From Skeletonema tropicum (lineage: Eukaryota > Bacillariophyta > Thalassiosirophyceae > Thalassiosirales > Thalassiosiraceae), in assembly GCA_037178625.1 (NCBI GenBank), contig JAWZXG010000025.1, positions 124,001 through 188,000 on the forward strand: a DNA stretch of 64,000 nt, given 5' to 3'. The notes under the pieces were generated by a model. The model did no database searches, was not told where the DNA came from, and worked only from the letters and a program-made list of their open reading frames with translations. Below, piece by piece: positions 24,261-35,037 of the stretch. Both the position numbers and the translations under genes were made by a program. Every line of letters starts with the position of its first letter. Position 1 is the stretch's first letter.

Positions 24261-25145
24261 CACCAAATCGGTTTGACCTATTAATTCCTCAAATTCGCTT
24301 TATTCACTTTTTTGGAAATAATCTATAACTTGACTCTTCTAAAAATTATCTTCTTAGCACGGCCAAGGGCCAGGCTCAACAATTAGCTATCGGGTAAAAT
24401 CCTTTCTTGTATTTTTGGCCAATTCGGGAACGAGAAATACAAAAAATACGAAGCAAAATGCAAAGAATACGACATGGACAACAACCATACTTTATGGTCA
24501 ATGACATCAATACCCAAGCTAACATCAATACCTAAACACCCCAACGAGACAGCCCTAAATGTGCTAGAAGAGAGAAGAGGTAATTAAGCAGTGTAGGCGC
24601 CTGCACGCCAGCTGAAAGAGAGGCGGTAACCACAGGAAGTCAGGCATCATCGGATTTCGAGCGCCGACCCCATGCCTGCGAAAGGAAGGCGATGGGGTCG
24701 GCGGCAGATTCGTCTCACTACAATACAATAATCTACCATACTTATGTTTCTATTAAAAGCTATTTCTTTTCTTTCGCATTGCTAGCAATTTTATTGCTTA
24801 ATCGAGCAGTGCTTCATTCGATCAATCGAATTGATTATGTATGGTAGTATGACTGTGCGAGCGAAACGAATGTAACATTTGTAACGATTCGAATTTACGG
24901 GTAACGAAATGTAACAATTACGTAACATACTAGATAAATTTAAAATTCATTCGAATGTTCGAAATAAGCCGTTCGCGGACAACATGAATCGACAGGTCCG
25001 TTCGCTAGTTCCCAGATATTTTTTTAGGCGCTCGCGGGTCCCTTCCCGCACGCGCCGGTCTTTCGACGCCATCGGCGTATTCACAGGGGGGGGTTAGGCG
25101 ATTCGAACTAGCTCATCTAAGAGTCGTAATCATTTACACGGCACA
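24261..25145. other. AT-rich spacer with one strong hairpin
   Basis: No gene is seen. A 12-bp perfect stem, CGCCGACCCCAT/ATGGGGTCGGCG, lies at about 24662-24673 and 24692-24703. It continues as GCCT/AGGC past a one-base bulge. The 24840-24960 part contains repeated GTAACGA, GTAACAT and TTCGAAT words. Confidence 0.45.
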
Positions 25146-25600
25146 TCAGACGGGTTCTAGGGTCTCCTCAATCAAGTCCTCCTCACCGATAGCCTCAACA
25201 ATAAACTTCAGAAGGGTTTCTAGAGGGTCTTCAACATGAACCTTAACTTGACTGAAGACACGCTCAACATCAGCACTGGAAGCCTTGCTGCGGTCGCAAG
25301 AAATTCAGATTATGGTGATATGTGTTCCCCCACTCCCGGGCACGGCGAGCCTTCTCAATAGGATCATCTCTCAAAGTTTGCCAGCATATTTTCCTCATTT
25401 GACTGCTGCTTCTTAGAAAGCTTTTCGTGATACTCATCGCATCATCAGAATACTATTCTGCTGTCTTCTGGTTTATCCAAAGAGGTCACCGCTGATCATC
25501 ATCAATCTTCTTCTCAGTCGCATTGATGCTTGCTCTTCGTTCCTCCTCAAAGGACCTCAAATGCTTTTTTGGAAAAGTGAAAATGGCGCCAAGATAACGG
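25146..25600 (-). pseudogene. Relic of a hAT transposase C-terminus
   Basis: On the minus strand, 25298 to 25146 reads CDRSKASSADVERVFSQVK, continues with an acidic helix and ends in a TGA. The SSADVERVFS block is the hallmark of the hAT C-terminal dimerisation domain. Upstream, at about 25560-25300, further coding-like text (RSFEEERRASINATEKKIDD, DDPIEKARRAREWG) appears in other frames with stops between. The gene is decayed and short of its N-terminus. Confidence 0.55.
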
Positions 25601-25803
25601 GAGTAGTTAGGACATTCTCCAATACCTTATATGATGTAACAAAGATAAGACACAGGAATTGGTACTATTCTACTTGAGGCATCCGCATTCCGCATAGACC
25701 ATCTTTTTCTATTTTTTTTTGGAATTTGGCCAAATTCATCGGAAGTCCAGCACTCCGCAAAGGGGGTTTTAAAATTCGCCCGTAGATTTTAATTCCTACG
25801 TAC

Positions 25804-26030
25804 CATATAAGGATTCTGTCCGATCGACTCATCCTTATTGAGTCTCCATGGCACTCGGGACTCATCCAGTGGTCATCGGTCATTCCTTAGCCGATCGTGA
25901 CTGGTTGATCAGCCATAAGCTGACCATCATCGTTTCACGGCCATGATTCGATCGTGCCTCATCATAGACTAAGCCACTACTAGCTCACTCTTTTCTTCGC
26001 CCGATCATGTTCATCTTCATGTCGCTTATG
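25804..26030 (+). repeat. 5' LTR of non-coding LTR element copy 2
   Basis: Same sequence as the other LTRs apart from an extra TA at the start and the shared T-to-C marker. TGGTGCTCCCTG (possible PBS) follows at 26031. Confidence 0.85.
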
Positions 26031-29000
26031 TGGTGCTCCCTGTGACGTTCTTACTCTTCGTCTTTCGACCTCATCGTTGTTATCATCATTCGAGACTTCA
26101 CGTCTTTGCCTTTCGCTCTACCTACATTCTTCGGCTTATCCGCCTCCGCCCCCTTCGGGCTGGTTCAACACTCCATCTATTTTCGCCATGAGGGATCCAC
26201 CCTCCTCTTCAGTTGCCACCTTCTGGCCTCTCTCTTCGTCTACTACGTTTCGTCTCGCGTAGCTCTTCCTTCCACGCTTTCAGCAGCTCCGAGCCATTTT
26301 TCGGCCTCCTTGTGTAGCTGCTCGTCAATTCCGCTCATTCTGCGGCATCACCATCCATCTTCAGCCTCCCACTGATCTCCTCTACGCCTAATCACACTCT
26401 GTGTGACAGCCATCTTCTGCTTCTGGCCTCAACCTCAACACTATCTCATCATGCTATCAGCCTCGCGGCCATCGACTTCGCGTCCTCAACACAGCTGCGA
26501 TTCATCGTGTTCTCAGCAGCACTTGACGCCCTTGGTTCTACTGCTTCATCTAGCAGTGCTTCTTCCTATACTCTCAGCGGCTCATGCCATCCTCCGACTT
26601 GGCACTTTTTCATCATCAGACTGCGCATCTTCGTAGTACATGCCTTCCTCCGTCTCGGCACTCCTAATCCGTGCTTCTCTATACTCTCCATGGTACATGC
26701 CATCCTTCGCACTCGCACTTTTCATCATCAGGCTGTGCTTGTTCTTCGTGCTCATGCCTTCATGCATCTTCGCACTCCGCCTCATCATGTTGCGGTTGTT
26801 TCGTCTCTTTGACGACCATCTCACACATCGGCCTATCTGTCTCACGAAACTCATCTCTTCGTGGTCTCACGACTATCAGTTGGACTGCCAGACACCCATT
26901 TCGGCCTACCATCTCTCCAAGCTACCATATCTTTGTAGTCATACGAGCATCACTACTTGTTCGGCCCATCTCCCATGTAGGCCTACTCCCTCGCTACATC
27001 TCAACCTTTGCGCACCTCCATCATATATGGACTCCGGCCTTCTATTTCATGCCATGCGTATCTTCAAAATCATATTCACATCATTTATTATGTGGTCATC
27101 TCCACTTTCAGTGTGATCTCCTCGCACATCTCCGCCTTTGACTTTGAGCACCTCCTTGCTCTATCACCATCAGACGGCTAGGGCGCTTCACACGCTCCTT
27201 CAACTCAGTCAAGTTCTCCAACACTCCTTCGTGTAGCATCAACATCATTAGTTATGCACCACTCAGTCTACTTCCATCGACGAAGTTCTCCATTATTTCA
27301 CTCATTATTATCTTATGAGGCATCATCCACCGTGATTAGCTCTTCGATCGCCTCTTGCGGTAACTCTTCATCACTGCTCTCCGTTTCTATCGGCATGACT
27401 CATCATGAGTTTCAATCGTCTATACACGGCATCAAGTCATACGTCTTTTCAAGACTACACTACTCTTTAGTGGTATGGTTTCCTTCCACCAACACCCTCA
27501 GCGCAGTACCATACTTCCTGCAAATAATCTCTCCTCATCGAGAGCAATCCATCTATTGCGACTTTCGCTCCTCATTCAGTGCTACCTGGATACAATCATC
27601 AACTGAAGTTATCTTCTGGATATTCATTACTGACATTTCTTGTCTTCTATTTCATCTTTTGCAGACGCTTCCGTTTCGTGTCAACGAATATCTCTGCGGT
27701 GAAATGATATCTCATTCGTGTCAACGAATTCAGCAGTGACGAATTGTTTGTCAGCAGCAAGGTCTCGCCAACCGCACTGTTTTGCTCCTTCCGGATTCTT
27801 ATGCAAAGCGTTCTGTCTTAAACAGCCTTCCGGCACTTCACGTCCGCAAGTTGATTCGACGAGCACCAACTCGTAAATACTGTGATGTTCTGCGTCAGGA
27901 GTGTCCTCCAAGTAGAATCTGGTAGCATCACGACAAGCTTGCTCAGAACGTTGACAAACAATTCATTCGATGTATTAGCGAAGGCTTGGCCGCTGTAGCT
28001 TTTACGTCACTCAGTCACTCGCGCTCCCCACCGACCTCTGTCTGGTGATTATTTCCATCGTCAATCGACGTCCTCCCTGCATGATTTATGCAATTACACC
28101 AAGGTCTTCTGACTCCTCCTGCATCTCTGGTGCATTTTACTTGGTTCAAATCAAAAAGGATTGTTTCCTTGAAACTCGGTCTCATGACCATCCCTTTGCA
28201 TCTTCGATGCTCACAAGGATTTGTTCCTTACCACCATCGTCTCACGACGTTTTCCTCTGCATTTCGGTGCAACCCTCTCGGTCTCATCAAAAGGATGTTT
28301 CCATCCCCATATCAATCGTCTCACGACGTCCCCTTCTGCATTTCGGTGCACCCCTCTCGGTTTCGTCAAAAGGATGTCTCCACCTCAACTTTCTCGATAT
28401 TGGCCTATTCATCTGGCTGTAGGATTCATCATCCTGCATTGTGGCTCTTATGCTGCATCATCGCGGACCCAGGTCTCTTGACCTTCCACTGCTTGGTCTC
28501 TATCAAAAGGATTGATTCCTAGCCCCATCTTTTGCTATCGGCCTCTTGTCTGGCTACAGAACTCTTCATTCTGTATGTGGCTTACGCTGCACGATGGCTC
28601 ACACCCAGCTTTTCAAGCTACCCCGTTTTTTTTTTACAAAATGAAATATTACGGCGAGGAACTGTTAGACTAATGTCTTTCAGTACAGGGCTGGACGTAC
28701 CCTGTTAAGAGTGCGGCGATTCAACGTATCCACGCTTCCGCTCCTGCGACTATTTTTGGTGATCGGAACAATCAGAGCATCTACTTATTGGAGCTATCTT
28801 TGGAGATATCAAGCTGCCTGAGCATCTATTACATCGACGCTACCTGATCATCTCTACCATATCTGAGCTAACGAGCATTCATCATCATCATACGACTTTA
28901 CTCGTATCCGAACCAACCTCGAGCTTTCTTCGAAACTAATCATTCATATCAACCGACATCATCCCTCCCTGCGGTATTCGATGCCGATTGCATCTCATCG

Positions 29001-29060
29001 ACATCAGATTTTGTTCCGTGCCATGGCATTTGATTCTTCGAATCACTTTTGTTTGGGTTG

Positions 29061-29285
29061 CATAAGGATTCTGTCCGATCGACTCATCCTTATTGAGTCT
29101 CCATGGCACTCGGGACTCATCCAGTGGTCATCGGTCATTCCTTAGCCGATCGTGACTGGTTGATCAGCCATAAGCTGACCATCATCGTTTCACGGCCATG
29201 ATTCGATCGTGCCTCATCATAGACTAAGCCACTACTAGCTCACTCTTTTCTTCGCCCGATCATGTTCATCTTCATGTCGCTTATG
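29061..29285 (+). repeat. 3' LTR of non-coding LTR element copy 2
   Basis: The 225-bp partner repeat, ending CGCTTATG and followed by the target duplication GTAC. Confidence 0.85.
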
Positions 29286-29413
29286 GTACTACGGCCGTCT
29301 CTCGTACTAAAATTTCCAACCGGCACTCGTCTGAATTCATGCAACTTTGATGAACATTATTGTTTATGCCCTTTACCCTCCCTTCTCATTGTGTATTGGA
29401 TGACAAACCAACC

Positions 29414-29479
29414 ATGGCGTCCGAGACATCACCGTCAGTGCCCCCTCTGCCTCCCACAACCATTTGTGCACTGAAATAA
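29414..29479 (+). CDS. TIR-embedded 21-codon ORF
   Basis: The frame MASETSPSVPPLPP... stops at 29477-29479, one base before the ATG of the next frame. Its first codons lie inside the terminal repeat and equal the start of the opposite-strand gene at 34159. It could act as an upstream ORF or be the stump of a gene whose body was replaced. Confidence 0.35.
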   Translation: MASETSPSVPPLPPTTICALK

Positions 29480-29480
29480 C

Positions 29481-32400
29481 ATGGCATCGGCTAGTAGACG
29501 GCCCAAGAGATCTCGTATATCTTCTTCTCTTCCACAGTCTCATGAGGAGCTACAGATCATCTGTGGCGGATGTCTATTAGATTTGTGCAACTCTGCCTTC
29601 GCCTCACTACAATGTGGCCACAACATGTGCTTTGAGTGCTTCGGTGCTGCTCAAGCCAATAGATCCGCCGATGTCAGAATCAAATGTCCACATCGTGCTC
29701 CCAATGACGATTGCTCCTGTGAAACAGATACGTGGAAGATTCACACACCAGCCATCACCCGGACGAGAAGAGACTCATCTGATGGTCGTAGCCAGCGGCG
29801 TGGTAATGTTGTCTTTCAGACAATTGTCAAGCCAAAAGAGCACAGTTACAGAAACCACCACCCTGCATTATATATACTATGCATCACAAGATGACACATA
29901 CAAAAAAAGGCATGCCATTCTGTCAATGGCTATCGCCGCTCCTGCCAGTGAACGATACGAGACGACTTTGTTTACTGTTGAACTGCGTCGAGAAGGGTCT
30001 TGTCAACTTATTCACTGGCCTCGCCAACAAAACTTTGGAACAGACGACGCGGTATGATGGGGAGAAAGTAATCTATGCCAAACTGCCAGAATCAGATAGC
30101 GATGCGGACGATGAACCATACCTTGAAGGCAATCCTTGGTTACAGAATGGTTGGGATGAAGATCAATTACCAACTCCTTTTGCTCTCGGTCCTTATATCT
30201 GTGGGGACGGGTTGCCAACTTTTGGAATGCTGTGGCTGAAACGAACCGATTCAACCTACAAAAGGAAGACATTCGTTGCGTTTAATGGTGGCTTTCATAC
30301 AGTGCTAGAGCTTCATAAGATGCGAGGGAAAATGTTCGGCGAATCACATCTACGGGACATGTGGAAAGGATGGAGGCCTACTAAACCTCAGCAAGATTGG
30401 GTGTTTTGTCCAGGCGATCCGGGGCAGGTCGAGGAGGAGCTGATACAGTATTATTAGTGGCTGGTGCAGATGATGCACTGCTCCAGGAGAGAAGAGCTGA
30501 CGGTGGCGGTAACACAGAAATCTCCGCTGTTGATGTGTACGAGTTCATGAAGAAGGCAGCTCAAAAGAGTGCCGTAACCCAGGTGATATACAATGAGTTG
30601 CGCTTTGCTGAGGTGGGCGAGATGGTGATACAACAAGTCGAGTTACAATGGAGGCTGACGGTACACCAGTCAATACTGAAATGATAGATGCTCGGGTGGT
30701 AGGTGAGAACAGGATGGGTGAATACATTAGGGTGAAATATATCGACACCGTCATGAATGCTGCTTCGAGAGAGAAGGAAATAACTGCACTATTGAAGGAC
30801 ATCCAGCCGACAGTTGAGATGCAGAAAGAGAATGATAAGAAACATCTCGATCGAAGTACTTCTACCGATGTCGCGTTTGTGGAGAAAAACTATTGGGTTC
30901 CCTCCTGGCCAAAACCACTAATTAGTGGTCATACGTAGGCGGTAGTTAGAGGACATTCTAACACCTCCCAATACCTCCCAATCAAGGAACATACCACCAA
31001 AGACCTCTATAACAGAGTTCAAACCTAAAAATCCGGAATAAAAACGTCCTAATAGAAGCAGAGATAGCTAAACACACACCATAAAATCGCTATTTTAGTG
31101 ACCACTAATTAGTGGTCGAGAATTATGTGTTGTTGTGTAATTGTTTATGCTTCCCCCAACAAACAGTGCACATGGGAACCTTCTTATGATATGTGGAGTA
31201 GGTTTTGACCTCTATGCGGCATGTGGCACGCCTATCCTTGATGTACTGTGTGCCAACCTTCTGCCGACATTTTGTAAAATCTGGCTTGAATTCAAGCACG
31301 GGCTTGACCGTCTAGCTCGCCTGTTGGGGCGAATAGGAGAGCAGGAAGCTTTCCTGCACTGCATATGATGTTGTTCTAACATTTACTTGGCTGATTGACG
31401 ACGAAAATCACGTTGGGGTGGAGAATTCTCAACTCTAGTATGCGATATCTTGACACGAGAAGGGCGCAAATTAGCGCAAATTCTGCTGAAATGAGGTGTA
31501 GGCGCAGGTTTAGCGGAGATAACAGCCAATCAAAGGATATCGTCGTGTACATTAATGTCGTTGTGGTCGCTGTGCAAGAGATCACCATCGGATTTGCATT
31601 ACTTATTGGCCAAACATACATCATAGAGTGGTGATTTGGTGCTGATGGATGCCAATTTTTTTTTGGAAAAAATGCGCTACACCACAACCTGGCATCACCT
31701 GCAGCCGCCCTGTCATTAATTTGGACCATTCCACCAACAATATTCCTATAATTAATATCATATGATGCTGTCTTTGTTTTTATTCCATTTAAAGCGGTTG
31801 ATTTGTCGAATAATTATTGAATATTGCCATTATATTTGTGTCGATAAATCGTCATCATCGCATCCCCGTCGCTTCAATTCATGTGAGATGCTAACCAAAA
31901 CGAACTCTCTTGGGTAGATGGGCCGCTTTCCATGTCCCCATCTGTAGATAGGTTGGCCGCTTTGGGTAGGGATCGTTGTTTTCGAGTAGAATACCGTCGT
32001 ATGTCGACTGCAAATAACTTTGCATGGTGGTTGGGACATCATCCGGTTGCCGGTGAAGTTTGTGCATGATTGTTGTAGGATCCAGGCCATCTCGATGCTC
32101 TTCTTCGACCACCTGGTTAGCCACTCATATTGTGACTGTTGTGGTATGCTTTCTGATGGGTAAAAGCATCTACTAAATGCAGATACGACGGCTCGTATGC
32201 TGGGCCTCTTTCGCCATGGTGATGGTGTGATGAAATGTGAGTTCTACGGGTGGCAACATTTTTGATATCAATTCCTACGTACCCCCAAGTTGAAGTTGCA
32301 AAACTTCCGAAAAAAACTCGTCGGCTGTTCGCCAAATTTGTCAGTAGGCTTGTGTTTGAACGTTAATAGGTTGGGCCCTCTCCAGGGAACACGTGATATA

Positions 32401-32979
32401 ATAGGTGTACGCATTGTCAAGACATTGAAGAGGGTGCCACCTGAATTTGATAACGTTTGAGTGATTATAAGGGGGTCGTAGGAGATCGTAAACTGACCAC
32501 TAATTAGTGGTTTTTCCGCTAATTAGTGGCCCCAGGAGGGAACCCACTATGATGCATCTGAGTTGAAGTCAGCCTATACACGTGTCAGTGACGAGTGGAA
32601 TCCTTTTGAGCACGGTGGGCATACCCTTGCACAGTTACCGAAGAAGAACTGCAAGAAAGTATTCTACGCTGAGATTATTTGTGATGCAAGGAAGAGATGG
32701 ATCCAGAAAAATCCAGCATGGATTCAGACTGAGCAGACAAGGATCCGAAGAGATATGGAGCGCAGAGATAGAGAAAACAACACGGCAACAAGGAGTAGAC
32801 TTGACGAGATGATGCAGTCCCGCTTCTTCAACCTTGTCGACAATGGTAATCTGTTATTGAATCCTTACTCACAGAAGAAGTATGATGTTTCTACTACTCG
32901 CCGTGGAGGAGACAACGGGAATGCGAGTGCAACAACATCACAGGGATCAAGAACAAGAAGTCTAGCGTGGGATCTTTGA
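29481..32979 (+). pseudogene. RING-finger-containing transposon gene, frameshifted and interrupted by a nested element
   Basis: The first part (29481-29830) has a RING-like pattern: CGGC, then CGHNMCFECF, then CPH and CSC. Coding text then changes frame at about 29830-29890 (TLHYIYYASQD, GLVNLFTGLANKTLEQ). It continues with GPYICGDGLPTFGMLWLKRT, FVAFNGGFHTVLELHKMRGK and PGDPGQVEEELIQYY, ending at a stop at 30457. More text follows in other frames (AVDVYEFMKKAAQKSAVTQV; then 30648-30893). The reading frame is interrupted by the 1653-bp element at 30894-32546, beyond which the same frame resumes (DASELKSAYTRVSDEWNPF) and stops at 32979. I do not recognise the main domain; the GGFH ... GDP block suggests a transposon-specific family. 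The RING is by motif only. Confidence 0.5.
30894..32546. mobile_element. Nested TIR element with CCACTAATTAGTGG palindromes
   Basis: Perfect 15-bp ends, TGGGTTCCCTCCTGG (30894-30908) and CCAGGAGGGAACCCA (32532-32546), are flanked by CTAT duplications at 30890-30893 and 32547-32550 (ACTAT is possible if the end is set one base in). The palindrome CCACTAATTAGTGG occurs beside both ends and once more near 31099; a further ...CTAATTAGTGG half lies by the right end. Only short, unconvincing frames lie inside, so the element is probably non-autonomous. Ignoring the insert makes the host reading frame continuous. Confidence 0.8.
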
Positions 32980-33084
32980 TTATTTATATATCTAAGTATT
33001 TCATTATCTATATTATTATCATGTAGTGTTCACCAGCTCCCGTCATCTAATAACAGAAGCAGTGCGTGCTAGTGCTTGTGGCAA

Positions 33085-34159
33085 TCAAATGGTCTCATCA
33101 ACCCTCTCCTGTGCAATGCTTTGTTGCACCTGATCTGCAGTGCGAATATTTCTTGTAGGCCGTGCATTGTTCTCCCTAATACCTTGAAAATGAGCCCGAA
33201 CCGTCTGAACCATAGTCCTGCCAGGCTGTCTCGTCAAAACCTGAAGTATTGGTGCATTTGCGGCACTGGGATCATTCGGGTTGTTCCTCGCAGCAACGGC
33301 TGATTCAACAGCTTCATGAATTAGGGCTAAATCTGTGTTTTGACAAGCTAAGCTGTAATAGTAATTACTCCACGTGAGGCCGGCGTCGCTCTTTGTGGCC
33401 CACCGTTGGTATTGTAGCGATTCAACTGGTTGAACGTTAGCATGACATTGATATGACGTGGATGATCGATGCGATCAGATTCTTGAACACCATCTTGGGA
33501 GAAGAAGGTCGTATCAATGGCTACAGCTGTTTCCTCATGAGCTCTCCTTACAGCTACATGTGCCTGAGAGTCCGTTTGTGCCCCGACAGTGGGAGAGACG
33601 GAACAACAGAAGATATCTGCATTGGGCGATTCTTCATCAATGTCTTTCTCCTCTTTTGGTACGGGTTCTTTCCACTTTGACAGAGGGACTTCCATTTTCG
33701 TGCCTCCTTTTCCTTTTCCTCTTCCCCTAAGCCACGGTACCAATAATGCAACGCAGCCAGAACCATTGGCCAGTCAAATCCATCGCACGCATAAAAATGC
33801 GCTGGACAAGGGCGAGCACTACTAACATTATTGGGTTGGATAACCCCCTTCACATGACCTTTTTTATTACTGAGGTTAACAACTTGAACAAGCTCATTCA
33901 GTTGCTCCACACCCAAGCGATATTCATCCGGAATGACTGGCGTCCTAATCGGAGATAACGGCGCATGCATTGATGCGGCCGGGGGCGCAGCAACAGCGGC
34001 ATCATCCACGATATCATTATTATCAAACGAAACAGAACGGGGAGTTCCCTCCCTCTCGACGGCAATCGCCCCGCTATTGCTAGCTCCAGCGGACCGACCA
34101 CCGGCAGAAGGGGACACCGGAGGCAGAGGGGGCACCGACGGTGATGTCTCGGACGCCAT
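33085..34159 (-). pseudogene. Second gene of the long-TIR transposon, frameshifted
   Basis: The start is the ATG at 34159 inside the terminal repeat (MASETSPSVPPLPPVSPSAG). The N-terminal ~70 residues are Ser/Pro-rich. A folded-looking part follows (EYRLGVEQLNELVQVVNLSN, HFYACDGFDWPMVLAALHYW). Near 33725-33743 the sensible text changes frame (KMEVPLSKWKEPVPKEEKD ... DHPRHINVMLTFNQLNRYN). Near 33365 it changes again (WSNYYYSLACQNTDLALIHE ... AVAARNNPNDPSAANAPILQ), ending at a TGA at 33085-33087. Two frame changes make it a probable pseudogene; small introns are the alternative. The gene faces the RING-type gene with about 105 bases between the stops. No family was recognised. Confidence 0.5.
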
Positions 34160-34356
34160 GGTTGGTTTGTCATCCAATACACAATGAGAAGGGAGGGTAA
34201 AGGGCATAAACAATCGTTAATGTTCATCAAAGTTGCATGAATTCAGACGAGTGCCGGTTGGAAATTTTAGTACTAGAGACGGCCGTAGTACGTAGGAATT
34301 AAAATCTACGAGCGAATTTTAAAACCCCCTTTGCGGAGTGCTGGACTTCCGATGAA

Positions 34357-35037
34357 AATCGATTTTGTAATTTACCCGATACCACAAGTAGCTACTGTAC
34401 GAATGGGTTCAATGGGACACTTTGACGTCAATCCCGGGAGTTAGTGGACAAGTAAGGTATCAATGAGGTTCTACGGACCATGAAAATAACATTGGTGCTT
34501 TGAATTAGGGTCAACACCCATGTAGTTGCCGAGATATGACAGGTCGTAGGGAGCTGATTTCACCATGGTGAATGTCACATTAGATCATCCTTCGAGAAAG
34601 GAAATTTTGGCGCGCTCTGTCACTGCATGAGGCCACCTAGAAAAACAATTGAGAAAGATTCTCACTAATTCTGTCTATCCTTAGATAACCCTATTGACCC
34701 AAAATTCATTCGAGAGCGCAAATGTCAACGAAAACATAAAAAAATAAAAATTCGGGCTCTGCTACGCGAAGCTACTAATTCCGACGCTCCGCGTAGCAGG
34801 AAGAATTTTTTAAAAATTCCTTCTGGAAGCTGAGTTTTGCGATCTCGAAGATTTCAGCTGGCCCATTGAACCCATTCGTACAGTATCAACAATCAGAAGC
34901 AAAAGATGATGATCGAAGATAATTGTACTAAAACTAAATATAATATGTAGCAAGCCAAGATGGCAGATGGCAAACACAACACCTACCATGGCATAGGCAT
35001 AAGTAGCGCTAACATTGACACCTAACTGTTCGCCAAG
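34357..35037. other. Upstream region of the DTBS-like gene
   Basis: No gene is seen. A short hairpin, CTGCTACGCG/CGCGTAGCAG, lies at 34759-34768 and 34790-34799, near A- and T-rich runs. This interval must contain the promoter of the gene at 35038, but I cannot point to a core element. Confidence 0.35.

Larger units (their letters stand above)
25804..29285 (+). mobile_element. Non-coding LTR element, copy 2
   Basis: LTRs lie at 25804-26030 (227 bp; it starts CATATAAGG, two bases longer) and 29061-29285 (225 bp). The target duplication GTAC is at 25800-25803 and 29286-29289. The inverted TIR partner at 34 kb shows the site before insertion, with a single GTAC (TCCTACGTACTACGG on its minus strand). 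The interior is nearly identical to copy 1, with a handful of substitutions and small indels (for example near 26015-26170 and 26920-27060). Both LTRs carry C where both LTRs of copy 1 carry T, as expected if each insertion copied one template. No protein-coding capacity is present. Confidence 0.88.
25735..34356. mobile_element. Long-TIR DNA transposon with two nested insertions
   Basis: The left terminal repeat is 25735-25803 continued at 29290-29454, because the LTR element interrupts it. Its inverted mate is 34119-34356. The arms are about 234 and 238 bp with only scattered differences and one 4-bp gap. The outermost shared bases are TTCATCGG/CCGATGAA. Subtracting the nested inserts leaves about 3.5 kb. 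Each arm contains the recurrent AATTCCTACGTAC motif and ends with an ATG and the same first codons (MASETSPSV). Two convergent genes therefore begin inside the arms. I could not settle the target duplication or the superfamily. Both genes are broken. Confidence 0.7.

Noticed and set aside
24032..25803. The repeats at 20.8-29.3 kb as a simple tandem duplication
   Set aside because: Each copy has its own 4-bp target duplication and different flanking DNA, and an empty site is present at 34.3 kb. This fits two independent insertions.
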